Source: an uncultured Clostridium sp.
Lineage (GTDB): Bacteria > Bacillota_A > Clostridia > TANB77 > CAG-508
Assembly (NCBI GenBank): GCA_905200315.1
Contig: CAJKKA010000011.1
Span: 1 to 27,416 of the forward strand
Direction: 5' to 3'
Length of the DNA: 27,416 nt
How positions within the stretch are numbered: the stretch's first letter is position 1; every line of letters starts with the position of its first letter. This document shows positions 8,606-15,886 of this stretch, piece by piece. The position numbers were made by a program, and so were the translations under genes. The notes under the pieces are model-generated. The model saw only the letters and a program-made list of their open reading frames with translations, made no database searches and was not told the origin of the DNA.

Positions 8606-8643
8606 AAAACCACATCTGCTTGTTGTCACTTTCTATGCAAACA

Positions 8644-8673
8644 ATTGTACTGTACAAAAAAAATAAAAATCAA
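8644..8673 (-). promoter_or_regulatory. Promoter of the 39-aa peptide gene with palindrome
   Basis: Minus strand TTGATT (8673-8668), 18-bp spacer, TACAAT (8649-8644). A perfect palindrome TTGTAC-T-GTACAA (8645-8657) overlaps the -10 box and could be an operator. Predicted start near 8637. Confidence 0.7.
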
Positions 8674-8713
8674 GCAAACATTTTATTTTTTTATGATTTG
8701 TAAGTAAAAAGAT

Positions 8714-8748
8714 AAAAAGAAAAAACTCAGAGGTAATAACCTCCGAGT
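8714..8748 (-). terminator. Terminator of the ImmA-like gene
   Basis: Minus strand stem ACTCGGAGGT / ACCTCTGAGT (one G-U pair), loop TATT, then TTTTTTCTTTTT. It is nearly identical to the hairpin at 10660-10683. Confidence 0.85.
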
Positions 8749-8757
8749 TTTTTTCTT

Positions 8758-9195
8758 TTATTTAAATAATTCAATAATTCTCTTTACAGCAATATATGTA
8801 GGCACTTTAAAATATCTAGATACATACATTTCCGCAAAAACATCCCTATATACATATCCATATTCTTTAGCAGCCTCAAATGCAACATTATATTGATTTA
8901 TAAATAATTTTTTAGGCATCAATATATCCATTGTGAATCTATTTGCGATTTTTTCGATTTGAAATTTCCGTTTCATATATTCTGCATAATAGCACTCATC
9001 ATTACGTTGATTTTTACTACCTAAATAATCAAACAAATAGTATGCTAATAAATGTGCAACTATTACTCTTTGAATATTTTTATCATTTATAATATTATTT
9101 ACTAGAATGACTTTTTCATATCCATATTCTTGCTTTGTATCTCCATTTATTTTTATGCACCCATATATATTTGATTTCATTTTTTTACTATACAA
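8758..9195 (-). CDS. ImmA/IrrE-like protein with degenerate zinc motif
   Basis: A 145-aa frame with the layout of an ImmA/IrrE (DUF955) metallopeptidase: a YGCIKI strand, ILVNN, a helix where HExxH should be, then IEKIANRFTMDILMPKKLF and a final VSRYFKVPTYIAVKRI, both typical of the family. The catalytic helix reads VAHLLAYYLFD: only the first His (48) remains, while the Glu and second His are Leu49 and Tyr52. It is probably catalytically dead and may act as a binding or regulatory pseudoenzyme. The start is uncertain: TTG 9195 has only a weak GGA upstream, and homologous-looking sequence (NKFGIK) continues before it without an ATG, so the 5' end may be eroded. Confidence 0.65.
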   Translation of the reverse strand: MYSKKMKSNIYGCIKINGDTKQEYGYEKVILVNNIINDKNIQRVIVAHLLAYYLFDYLGSKNQRNDECYYAEYMKRKFQIEKIANRFTMDILMPKKLFINQYNVAFEAAKEYGYVYRDVFAEMYVSRYFKVPTYIAVKRIIELFK

Positions 9196-9324
9196 TTTAA
9201 TTCCAAATTTATTTGTAATAGTAAAAATTAAAGTATAACTTTTTCTTTCAATTATACTTTATAATTATATTTCTTTTTATTGCAAACTATATTTTATCTA
9301 AAACTTATAATTTTCATATTTTTA

Positions 9325-10614
9325 TTATCTTTCATTTTCATTATTTCTACTTTCTATTAGACTATAAAATTCTTTAAGTATATCTCCATTTATATCGTCC
9401 TTATTTTTTACAACAGGTATATTTATATGCAATAAATTATCAACGTCTCCGGGATAACTATTTATTTTTCCTTTTGAAAAATGGTATAATATTCTTTGAA
9501 AAATTCTTATAAATCTTTCCGTTTTTATCTCACTAATTAAATTTTGTTTTTTATAATTTTTATTCATATATTCAAGATCTTGTTTATATAATTCAGGAAA
9601 TCTTTCTTTTTCTTTTTCATTATTCCATCTTTTTTCAAATTTATCTAATATTATTTTATTTCTCTTTTCGTGATATGCATAATCCAAAACATACATTCCT
9701 GGAATTTCAATATCTGTGATTTCTTCTTGATGTAATATATTTATAAATAAGCTTATAGCTAATATGCTATTAGGTTCTACTTTCAGCAATTCTGCTTCAT
9801 TTACTTCCTTGTTTACTTTATATTTTTCTCTATTTACTCTTTTCTTTATTTTATTATCCTCATCGTATTCTGAATTTTTATTTTGAATTGAACCTATCCT
9901 ACAAATTTTTCTGCCATTGCTTTCATAAATTCCATATCTTATTACTGGCAATGTATAATGTGGCCTATTCCATAATTCATCATTATAATAATATTCTTTA
10001 TTATATATTATAAATTTAAACTCTCTAAAATTTTCATCCCATGTTCTAGCTATTTCATTTTTAGCACAAATTATATTATTATCTAAAAAATTTAATTTTC
10101 CTAAGTTTGCTTCATTATCAAATTTACAAAAAGTTTTATCTTTTATCATTAGAGCTTGTTTTTCCAAAAATTCTTCTGGATTATTAAAGTCTTCTGGTGT
10201 CATTCTTAGCCATATTTCTTTAAACAAATTATCTTTTTCATATACAGGAAAAATTCGGCTATCTGTTCTTCGAAAAAAAAGATTTATATCTTCTTCATAA
10301 ATTTGTCTTAATAATTCAAAAAATTTTTTATAATTACTTATTATCATCACTGGATTATTATCTTTATATTCTTTATTTTTAATATTCTTAATTATTTTCT
10401 TGGATTCTTTCTTAAAAAAATCACTATTACATGCAAAATCATTCATAACATTTTCAATAAATTTAATTGCTTCGTTTTCTTTAAAATCAAAATATATATT
10501 AGGAATCTCATCGCTAAATAATAATTCATTCATACTATAAACTATAAATTCTCTTGAAACATTCTCAAATGTTGGTTTTAAACTTTCTGCTATTCTTCTA
10601 TTTTCTAAATTCAT
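9325..10614 (-). CDS. Unrecognised 429-aa cytosolic protein
   Basis: I do not recognise this protein. It is very rich in Lys, Glu, Asn and aromatic residues, with no signal peptide, membrane segment or obvious catalytic motif. Segments that may help a search are RIFPVYEKDNLFKEIWLRMTP (near 125), RPHYTLPVIRYGIYESNGRK (near 220) and the helical C-terminus after residue 330. ATG 10614 is chosen, because the first ATG (10626) overlaps the GGAGG that serves the second. It lies 75 nt downstream of a terminated gene. Neighbours on both sides are also unrecognised accessory genes, and there is no clear operon partner. Confidence 0.6.
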   Translation of the reverse strand: MNLENRRIAESLKPTFENVSREFIVYSMNELLFSDEIPNIYFDFKENEAIKFIENVMNDFACNSDFFKKESKKIIKNIKNKEYKDNNPVMIISNYKKFFELLRQIYEEDINLFFRRTDSRIFPVYEKDNLFKEIWLRMTPEDFNNPEEFLEKQALMIKDKTFCKFDNEANLGKLNFLDNNIICAKNEIARTWDENFREFKFIIYNKEYYYNDELWNRPHYTLPVIRYGIYESNGRKICRIGSIQNKNSEYDEDNKIKKRVNREKYKVNKEVNEAELLKVEPNSILAISLFINILHQEEITDIEIPGMYVLDYAYHEKRNKIILDKFEKRWNNEKEKERFPELYKQDLEYMNKNYKKQNLISEIKTERFIRIFQRILYHFSKGKINSYPGDVDNLLHINIPVVKNKDDINGDILKEFYSLIESRNNENER

Positions 10615-10651
10615 TATATCCTCCATAATTAATATATATTTTCTATACTAC

Positions 10652-10683
10652 AAAAAAACGCTCGGAGATAATTACCTCCGAGT
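10652..10683 (-). terminator. Terminator of the 147-aa gene
   Basis: Minus strand CTCGGAG / CTCCGAG stem with TAATTAT loop, then CGTTTTTTT. Related in sequence to the terminator at 8725-8748. Confidence 0.85.
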
Positions 10684-10702
10684 TTCTTTTAAAAATTTTT
10701 GT

Positions 10703-11146
10703 CTACCAGCAATATTTTGCGATCCTTCTTACGAAGTGATCAATTTCTCCTTTCCTCACCTTTACATTTATGAGGAGGGGTGTGTACATCGGATCCCCAT
10801 ACAAGCATTGTGCCTCTTCAAATGTTTCACAACCGCACGCTGCTGCATAATTATCATAATCAGCCTCGGACATCTTGTATGTCCTTCCTAATTGAATTAT
10901 TACATATTTCTCTGCATCCATCCATCGTTTTCCATAAATGCCTTCATAATACTTAGGGTTACTCAAGAATTTTTCAAATTCTTTTTTAAATTTTGAGTTA
11001 TCACCATAACCCTTGTACTCAATAGACTTTTCAGGATCTTCTATCTCTCCCCGGATATCAAATCCATAGCAATTTGTATCATATTCGATACCAAAAGTAT
11101 GAAGTGCTGCCATTACATTTCCCATTACTGTATTTAATTCTGCCAT
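10703..11146 (-). CDS. Unrecognised 147-aa protein of atypical base composition
   Basis: Not recognised. A soluble, acidic protein with several Cys and many aromatic residues; no signal peptide. Segments include NCYGFDIRGEIEDPEKSIEY, YYEGIYGKRWMDAEKYVIIQ and a Cys-rich AAACGCETFEEAQCLYGD. Codons use G and C in the third position far more than any neighbour (GGATCC, CCGCACGC and similar are visible), which suggests recent transfer. It has its own promoter (TTGACA, 11252-11247), a palindromic possible operator, an AAAGGA ribosome site and its own terminator, so it is a single-gene unit. Function unknown. Confidence 0.6.
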   Translation of the reverse strand: MAELNTVMGNVMAALHTFGIEYDTNCYGFDIRGEIEDPEKSIEYKGYGDNSKFKKEFEKFLSNPKYYEGIYGKRWMDAEKYVIIQLGRTYKMSEADYDNYAAACGCETFEEAQCLYGDPMYTPLLINVKVRKGEIDHFVRRIAKYCW

Positions 11147-11223
11147 ATTTTTTTCCTTTCTGCCTCAATTATGAGGGCTTTATGCTTTATTATTCTACTA
11201 TGGGTCTTGACCCTTACATTTAT

Positions 11224-11252
11224 ATATTAACATAATATGTTAAATTTGTCAA
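11224..11252 (-). promoter_or_regulatory. Promoter of the 147-aa gene with 17-bp palindrome
   Basis: Minus strand TTGACA (perfect, 11252-11247), 17-bp spacer, TAATAT (11229-11224). The palindrome TTAACATA-T-TATGTTAA (11227-11243) fills most of the spacer and enters the -10 box, an ideal place for a repressor. Confidence 0.6.
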
Positions 11253-11256
11253 TTTT

Positions 11257-11571
11257 TTATATTTGAAAATCTTTATCTGGAACTTTGAAGTATTCTGAAA
11301 TGGCTACAAATTTTATTGAATATATATCACAATATAATATGTTTCCACTTTCTATTGACCTTAGTAATATATAGCTTATTCCTACATCTTCCAAAATTCC
11401 TATTCTATCTGTTATGTTATTTGTTCCTATTAAAAATTCTACTCTTACTAGTTTTCCTATTTGGCTTCGTAAGAATGCTGGTGTATACATATTATTGGTA
11501 AAAACTTCTGGCTCTGTTGTTTGCCTTGTTTCTTTTGTAATTTCTCTATTTTCTTGTTGATTTGTTTCCAT
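11257..11571 (-). CDS. gerQ: GerQ-like spore coat protein
   Basis: A 104-aa protein. The first 25 residues are polar and Gln/Glu/Thr-rich. The rest is one small domain starting YTPAFLRSQIGKLVRVEFLI and continuing ILEDVGISYILLRSIESGN and IYSIKFVAISEYF. This matches the layout of GerQ (YwdL): a Gln-rich head, then a compact beta domain beginning with a short helix and a conserved Gly-Lys. In Bacillus, GerQ is a coat protein cross-linked by transglutaminase and needed for CwlJ to assemble in the coat. Here the gene lies 18 nt downstream of a cwlJ-type lysin, with AAGGAGGT inside the gap, which supports the assignment. Sequence similarity alone is modest. Confidence 0.7.
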   Translation of the reverse strand: METNQQENREITKETRQTTEPEVFTNNMYTPAFLRSQIGKLVRVEFLIGTNNITDRIGILEDVGISYILLRSIESGNILYCDIYSIKFVAISEYFKVPDKDFQI

Positions 11572-11589
11572 TAATACCTCCTTTATATT

Positions 11590-12036
11590 TTATGTGTTTG
11601 CATATAACTCTGTTGGTTTGTAAAAACAATGATTGTTTATTCGTGTAAAAAAGCTACCTGATCCATTATATGGAAATATTCCAGGGCAATTTTCTGTATA
11701 CGGATTTAAGAACCATAAACATTCCCCTGCTTGCGCTATTTTGTTTCCTGCCAATGCCCAGTCCGCTATTTCATAATGTATATTTGTTGGATTCATATTG
11801 TATATATTTTGTGGATTATATGAATTTCTTATTGTTTCTCTTGTGCAGTCGAATTGACCTTGTTGGAATATTATGCTTCTAATATCTCCACCATTTGATA
11901 TTCGTGCATATTCACCTATTGGTGTGGTTGTTCTATTCAAAATAACTGTTGCAACTGCTTTCATACCATTGTCGCCTTCTCCTCCCGCTTCGCATTGCAC
12001 AATTCTTGCAAGTAATTCCCTTTCAGAATAAGCCAT
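11590..12036 (-). CDS. cwlJ: Cell wall hydrolase of the SleB/CwlJ family, CwlJ-like
   Basis: A 148-aa protein consisting only of the hydrolase-2 domain, with no signal peptide and no peptidoglycan-binding repeat. That is the CwlJ form, not SleB, which is longer and secreted. It begins SERELLARIVQCEAGGEGD, with the presumed catalytic Glu16, then GMKAVATVILNR, FQQGQFDC, and ends with NHCFYKPT. CwlJ cleaves spore cortex peptidoglycan during germination and is carried in the coat. It needs GerQ, whose probable gene follows directly. A clear ribosome site (AAGGTGATGGG) precedes ATG 12036. Confidence 0.88.
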   Translation of the reverse strand: MAYSERELLARIVQCEAGGEGDNGMKAVATVILNRTTTPIGEYARISNGGDIRSIIFQQGQFDCTRETIRNSYNPQNIYNMNPTNIHYEIADWALAGNKIAQAGECLWFLNPYTENCPGIFPYNGSGSFFTRINNHCFYKPTELYANT

Positions 12037-12074
12037 TTCCCATCACCTTTTAAGATAAAAACATATTTTTCTAT

Positions 12075-12236
12075 ATGGCGGTCACTGACCGCCGCTACAA
12101 CGTTTGACACAATTTTTTAATATTATGGGTCGTCGAGGACGCCGACCCCTACAACGTTTGACGCAATTTTTTCAATATTAGTGGTCGCCCTAAGGACGCC
12201 GACCCCTACAACGTTTGACATAATTTTTCAATATTA
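12075..12236. repeat. Array of three hairpin repeat units (REP/MITE-like)
   Basis: Three units of about 54 bp fill most of the gap between yunB and cwlJ. Each has a GC-rich hairpin (GCGGTCA / TGACCGC; GGGTCG / CGACCC; GGTCG / CGACC), then CTACAACGTTTGAC, then an AATTTTT(T)-AATATT spacer. The GC-rich arms differ in sequence but keep pairing. The rest of each unit is nearly identical, as expected for a multiplying intergenic repeat. It could also work as a terminator or mRNA stabiliser for either neighbour. Confidence 0.85.
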
Positions 12237-12266
12237 TTTTATTATATTTTTTATATTATGGTCACC

Positions 12267-12971
12267 TTAATTAATTGTTTCTAAAATTTGGTCATCATTT
12301 TCCATTCCATTAAAATTATAATAAGTAGATGGTATATTTCCTACAATTACATTTTCGGCAAGTACCACCTGATTGCTTATTTTTTCTTCTATTGTATTAA
12401 ACGGAGTTAGTATCGCTACATTGCAATCCACTTGTAAATAAACTCTATGTTGTGTTTGATTTATTCCTGCCTGTTTAAATTCACTTCTATAGTCTGTTTC
12501 TACATCTCCAATACTAATTATTCTATAATAAATTTTAGGTCCTCTTCCAGATAATAATTTACTTCCTGTAAAGGTTCCCATTGCTATTCCTAATTCTTGT
12601 GAACCTATATCATCTAAATCTTCTTGTATTTTTAGAGCAACATCTGATACTATTTCATTTACTTTTATTATGTCTAATTCTACACTTTTAATATTTTGAT
12701 CATTATCTCTTGCGATTTTTACAATATCTGAATAGCTATAATTACTCATTACCTCTGTAGCTCTTACATTTGATATTTTGGTTGCTATTGCTTTTGCTTC
12801 TGATTTACATATTGTATTTAATATTGGCTCAATAGACTGTATTGTGTATGTACAGGTAAAAATAGCTATAATTAATATAATAGCTATTTTTACTACCTTT
12901 TGTAATCGATTTTTGTGCTTGTCATCCATTTTAGGCATTTTTATTCTTTTTCTTGAATAAATTACATCCAT
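12267..12971 (-). CDS. yunB: Sporulation protein YunB
   Basis: A 234-aa protein with one N-terminal membrane helix (about residues 27-45, VVKIAIILIIAIFTCTYT) and a large outside domain. Family signature segments are GIAMGTFTGSKLLSGRGPKI, ISIGDVETDYRSEFKQAGIN, QTQHRVYLQVDCNVAILTPF and VVLAENVIVGNIPSTYYNF. YunB is made in the mother cell under sigma-E and is needed for efficient sporulation; its biochemical role is unknown. Its ATG follows the sipL stop without a gap (TAGATG), so it is cotranscribed and probably translationally coupled with sipL. Confidence 0.92.
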   Translation of the reverse strand: MDVIYSRKRIKMPKMDDKHKNRLQKVVKIAIILIIAIFTCTYTIQSIEPILNTICKSEAKAIATKISNVRATEVMSNYSYSDIVKIARDNDQNIKSVELDIIKVNEIVSDVALKIQEDLDDIGSQELGIAMGTFTGSKLLSGRGPKIYYRIISIGDVETDYRSEFKQAGINQTQHRVYLQVDCNVAILTPFNTIEEKISNQVVLAENVIVGNIPSTYYNFNGMENDDQILETIN

Positions 12972-14522
12972 CTAGGCTAACTTCTCTCTTTTATTAGAAT
13001 TATATTTTGGAATAAATAATTGTTCTCCTACATTAATTCTGTTTGGATCTTCTATATTATTTGCACTTACTATTTCATCTACAGTTGTTCTAAATCTTTT
13101 TGCTATTTTCCATAGTGTGTCTCCTTTTTTTACAAAATATATACTCATTCCATATTTTGATTTGTCTTCATATTCTTCCATCTCTAATGAGTCTATTAGT
13201 TCTAAATTAACTGGTTTATATGTGTCTGCTAAAAGCTCTAGTTCCATTTTTAAGTCCATATTTCCATTGTTTAAATTTTCTTGCTTATTTTTTACTTCAA
13301 TACTTGTATTAACTTTTGAATTATCATTCATTTTTCCTGTTGGTATTTCTGCATTAAATGGTATTATTACATTCTTTGTATCTATACCTGTTACATTGTT
13401 TGTTTGGAATATAATATTTACGTTTACCTCTCCCTCATATATTAACTTTTCGTTTATTGTATTTACGTTTGTTATAGTTGGTATTGCTTCAACATTGTAA
13501 ATATTTTCACAACCTGTGTCTAACATATTAATTGCTTCATCTAAATACACAGATTGTTTACATTTGTTTTTATCTGATATTGTTTCTAAATTTTTTGTTG
13601 TGTATTTTATATCATAATTCGGATTGTATAGGTCTTCTACAATTTCTATGTCTTTTGTTGTGTATGCACTTCCATCAACATCAAATTCAAGTTCAACTCC
13701 TATTGAGTGTTCATCTGTACTTTGTGGTTTTATAAGCATATTTTTTAAATTATATTGAATATCGCACATATTATCTTCTGAAACATTTGGTATATCTATA
13801 AATCCCATTACAGGAATATTTGCTTCAACATTATTTATTGTGTTTTCTTCTGTTAAATACATTATTTTTACAACAGATTCTGCTTTTACTAATATTTTGT
13901 TGTAACTTGTTTTGAATTCTTTATTTAATACGTAACAATTTGCTTGTAAAATTTCTGCTAAATTGTCATTTTCATTAATTGCAATATTGTCTTTACAATT
14001 TATTTTTGTATTTCCTCTTCCTACCAAAGAATTTATTTGTAAAATCTTGTTTTGCTTTTGTATTCCTGTAACTCCTACAATTTCTTTTATTACTTGTTCA
14101 TCTTTGTTTTGATATACTCTAGCTAAAAATTCTACATTTGCTTTTATATTTATTTTTCTTCCGTTTAAAACCTTTGTATCTATACTTTTTAAATCACAGC
14201 AAAGCTCTAAATTCATATCGTTTGTACATCTGTCCATTTCTATTGTATGTGTAAAATCTATAGATGTATTTAAACCTCTTACCATTCCTGTTTCTGATTC
14301 TGTAATATACATTACATATGTATCTATACTTCCATCTATTCTTACTTTTCCATCCATTATTTCTTTTTTATAAATACATATATTTCCACAAGTTTTTATT
14401 ACAGAAATAACATCTGGTTTTACATCTGGAACTATTGAATCTCCTTCTATAACAGCATTTTCTGTTTTTTCTTGCACTATTTTATTTACACAAATATTTT
14501 CTTTCTCTGTGTCTACTATCAT
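12972..14522 (-). CDS. sipL: SipL-like SPOCS (DUF3794) and LysM spore coat protein
   Basis: A 516-aa protein with repeated DUF3794/SPOCS domains. The first is plain at residues 20-150, with IVPDVKPDVISVIKTCGNIC; further copies begin near 170 and 330. It ends in one LysM domain at about 458-507, YFVKKGDTLWKIAKRF then NVGEQLFIPKY. In Clostridioides difficile, SipL binds SpoIVA through LysM and is needed for coat encasement. There the order yabG-veg-sipL is the same as here. A GGGAGGT site precedes ATG 14522, and the gene is separated from veg by a strong terminator, so it likely has its own promoter in the 80-nt gap. Confidence 0.93.
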   Translation of the reverse strand: MIVDTEKENICVNKIVQEKTENAVIEGDSIVPDVKPDVISVIKTCGNICIYKKEIMDGKVRIDGSIDTYVMYITESETGMVRGLNTSIDFTHTIEMDRCTNDMNLELCCDLKSIDTKVLNGRKINIKANVEFLARVYQNKDEQVIKEIVGVTGIQKQNKILQINSLVGRGNTKINCKDNIAINENDNLAEILQANCYVLNKEFKTSYNKILVKAESVVKIMYLTEENTINNVEANIPVMGFIDIPNVSEDNMCDIQYNLKNMLIKPQSTDEHSIGVELEFDVDGSAYTTKDIEIVEDLYNPNYDIKYTTKNLETISDKNKCKQSVYLDEAINMLDTGCENIYNVEAIPTITNVNTINEKLIYEGEVNVNIIFQTNNVTGIDTKNVIIPFNAEIPTGKMNDNSKVNTSIEVKNKQENLNNGNMDLKMELELLADTYKPVNLELIDSLEMEEYEDKSKYGMSIYFVKKGDTLWKIAKRFRTTVDEIVSANNIEDPNRINVGEQLFIPKYNSNKREKLA

Positions 14523-14567
14523 TTTATACCTCCCAAAACTTTTTTAGTAATATATATTATGAAATGC

Positions 14568-14598
14568 AAAAAAAAATTCCTGAAATCAGGAATTTTTA
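14568..14598 (-). terminator. Terminator after veg
   Basis: Minus strand AAATTCCTGA-TT-TCAGGAATTT followed by nine or ten T, directly downstream of the veg stop. Confidence 0.92.
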
Positions 14599-14609
14599 TT
14601 ATCTTTTGT

Positions 14610-14900
14610 TTATAAATTTATTTTTAATTCTTCTTGAACTGGTGGAATTAGTGGACTATATTCTTCACCATCAAAAACTTGAACTTCAACATTTCTAGTT
14701 AATACATCTGTATAACTGTATGTTACATTTCTTTCGTTTTCCTCATATTTTACAACGAAAATATTTGGATATGCATTCTCTATTGTAGCTTCCTTTTCAT
14801 ATGTTTTATTTCTTCCAAGTGTACCTTTTACTATTATCTTTTGTCCAATTTTGTGACCTATATCAGTCTTTAAATTTGCAATATCGTCGCTACAAATCAT
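14610..14900 (-). CDS. veg: Veg family protein
   Basis: A 96-aa protein of normal Veg length: LKTDIGHKIGQKIIVKGTLG, then RNKTYEKEATIENAYPNIFV and NVTYSYTDVLTRNVEV, the three conserved blocks of the family. Veg is a small SH3-like protein, in Bacillus subtilis reported to affect biofilm genes and spore outgrowth. The start ATG 14900 follows GAGGGTGATTCA and lies only four bases from the yabG stop, the classical yabG-veg pair. Confidence 0.95.
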   Translation of the reverse strand: MICSDDIANLKTDIGHKIGQKIIVKGTLGRNKTYEKEATIENAYPNIFVVKYEENERNVTYSYTDVLTRNVEVQVFDGEEYSPLIPPVQEELKINL

Positions 14901-14904
14901 TGAA

Positions 14905-15886
14905 TCACCCTCTTTGTTTTGATGAGCAAATTATATCACTCAGTGCGAAAAAAGTCAAAATTAAAGCTTTGTTGTATAATCCGCAAGTCCTACTTATTTC
15001 AACGCTTTCGTCCATTTTGTTCTGTTGTATTACAGTTATATTACAATTTTGTAATATAATTGTTATACAAGTATAATTTGCCTTTTTCCATTTGCTCCGA
15101 ATGCCATCTATTCCCTTTCTTCCATCTCTTAACTCATATGCAAAATCATCTATTGTAAGGTATCTATGACTATCTGTTGTAGCAACGTTTTCTGCAACAA
15201 TTAATGGGTCTGCAAAGTCTATTAATATTCGTGCAGGAGATGAAGCAAAATTTGCACCTGCTGAAATTAAAGCTTCAAAATAACTTTGACATGCTCCAGC
15301 AAATATTACAAGTTTTCTATCTCTCTCCCACTTTCGTGCTTTCTTTATTGTTTCTATAAAATATCTAGAATTTCTATAATTATATATATCGTTATAACCT
15401 CTTTCATTTCTAATCATTCCATCGTGCCCGTGTTATAACCAATATATCTGGCTTATATTTTTCTAGTAATTGTTTTATAAATACAGGTTGTTTGTTTTCA
15501 GGTATATACTTAACAACAGCATCTAAGCCCATTTTTCTATAATATTTGTAGGATTTATCTGTATATTTTCTATCTCCATCTAAATGAAGAATTTTACCAG
15601 TGTAAACCAATTTTTTACTTCGAAATCTTTTGGAAGATTTCTTTCTTGAATATTTTTCAATTCTTCTTTCTAATTTATTATCTAACTTTAACCTTTCATG
15701 TTCAACCATTTTTTTAGGAGCTATTTCTAAATCGTTTAAAGGTGCATCTGCTAGTATTCTAATAGTTACTCCACTAAGTATTGCAAAATTATTATTATCA
15801 GACTCTAATATATCTTCAACAAAAAATAATATGTCCTTACCATGCGATTTTCTTGCTACTATATCTCCTTTTTTTATTTTTTTCAT
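14905..15886 (-). CDS. yabG: Sporulation-specific protease YabG, single-base frameshift at 15430
   Basis: Two frames (15886 to 15410 and 15417 to 14905) form one YabG. The first ends in DILVIT then runs off as RARWND. Removing one G (C on the coding strand) near 15430 restores DILVITGHDGMIRN, the conserved YabG motif, and joins YNYRNSRYFIETIKKARKW and VIFAGACQSYFEALISAGAN with the active-site Cys and following ASSP. YabG is a sigma-K-dependent cysteine-type protease that trims coat proteins. The start is ATG 15886 behind GAGGTGA; the GTG at 15895 overlaps that site. The C-terminus carries an extra ~40 residues over an inverted repeat. Because the rest is intact, the lesion is either very recent or an assembly error. 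Confidence 0.9.
15027..15068. repeat. 42-bp near-perfect inverted repeat inside the yabG 3' end
   Basis: Arms of 20 bp (18 of 20 matching, inner 11 perfect: TTATATTACAA / TTGTAATATAA) around two T. It lies in the codons of the unusual YabG C-terminal extension and makes both strands encode similar hydrophobic runs. Confidence 0.75.

Larger units (their letters stand above)
8360..8637. repeat. Inverted repeat pair forming both transcripts' 5' ends
   Basis: The plus strand at 8360-8395 and the minus strand at 8637-8603 share an almost identical element. Both begin CATAGAAA(A/G)TGACAA and end GTGGTTTTGCC (last 11 bases identical), with a diverged middle of 9-10 bases. Each copy begins at the predicted transcription start of its promoter, so the two convergent RNAs carry the same 5' module. 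Confidence 0.85.

Noticed and set aside
8590..8640. Riboswitch in front of the 39-aa peptide
   Set aside because: The leader structure is short, has no known aptamer pattern, and is better explained by ribosome-site sequestration plus a module shared with the convergent RNA.
6494..11146. Intact prophage or integrative element
   Set aside because: No integrase, terminase, capsid, relaxase or attachment-site repeats are visible; only accessory genes of unknown origin.
12075..12236. CRISPR array
   Set aside because: Only three units, about 54 bp each, with no unique spacers of constant length and no cas genes; hairpin arms vary as in REP-like repeats.
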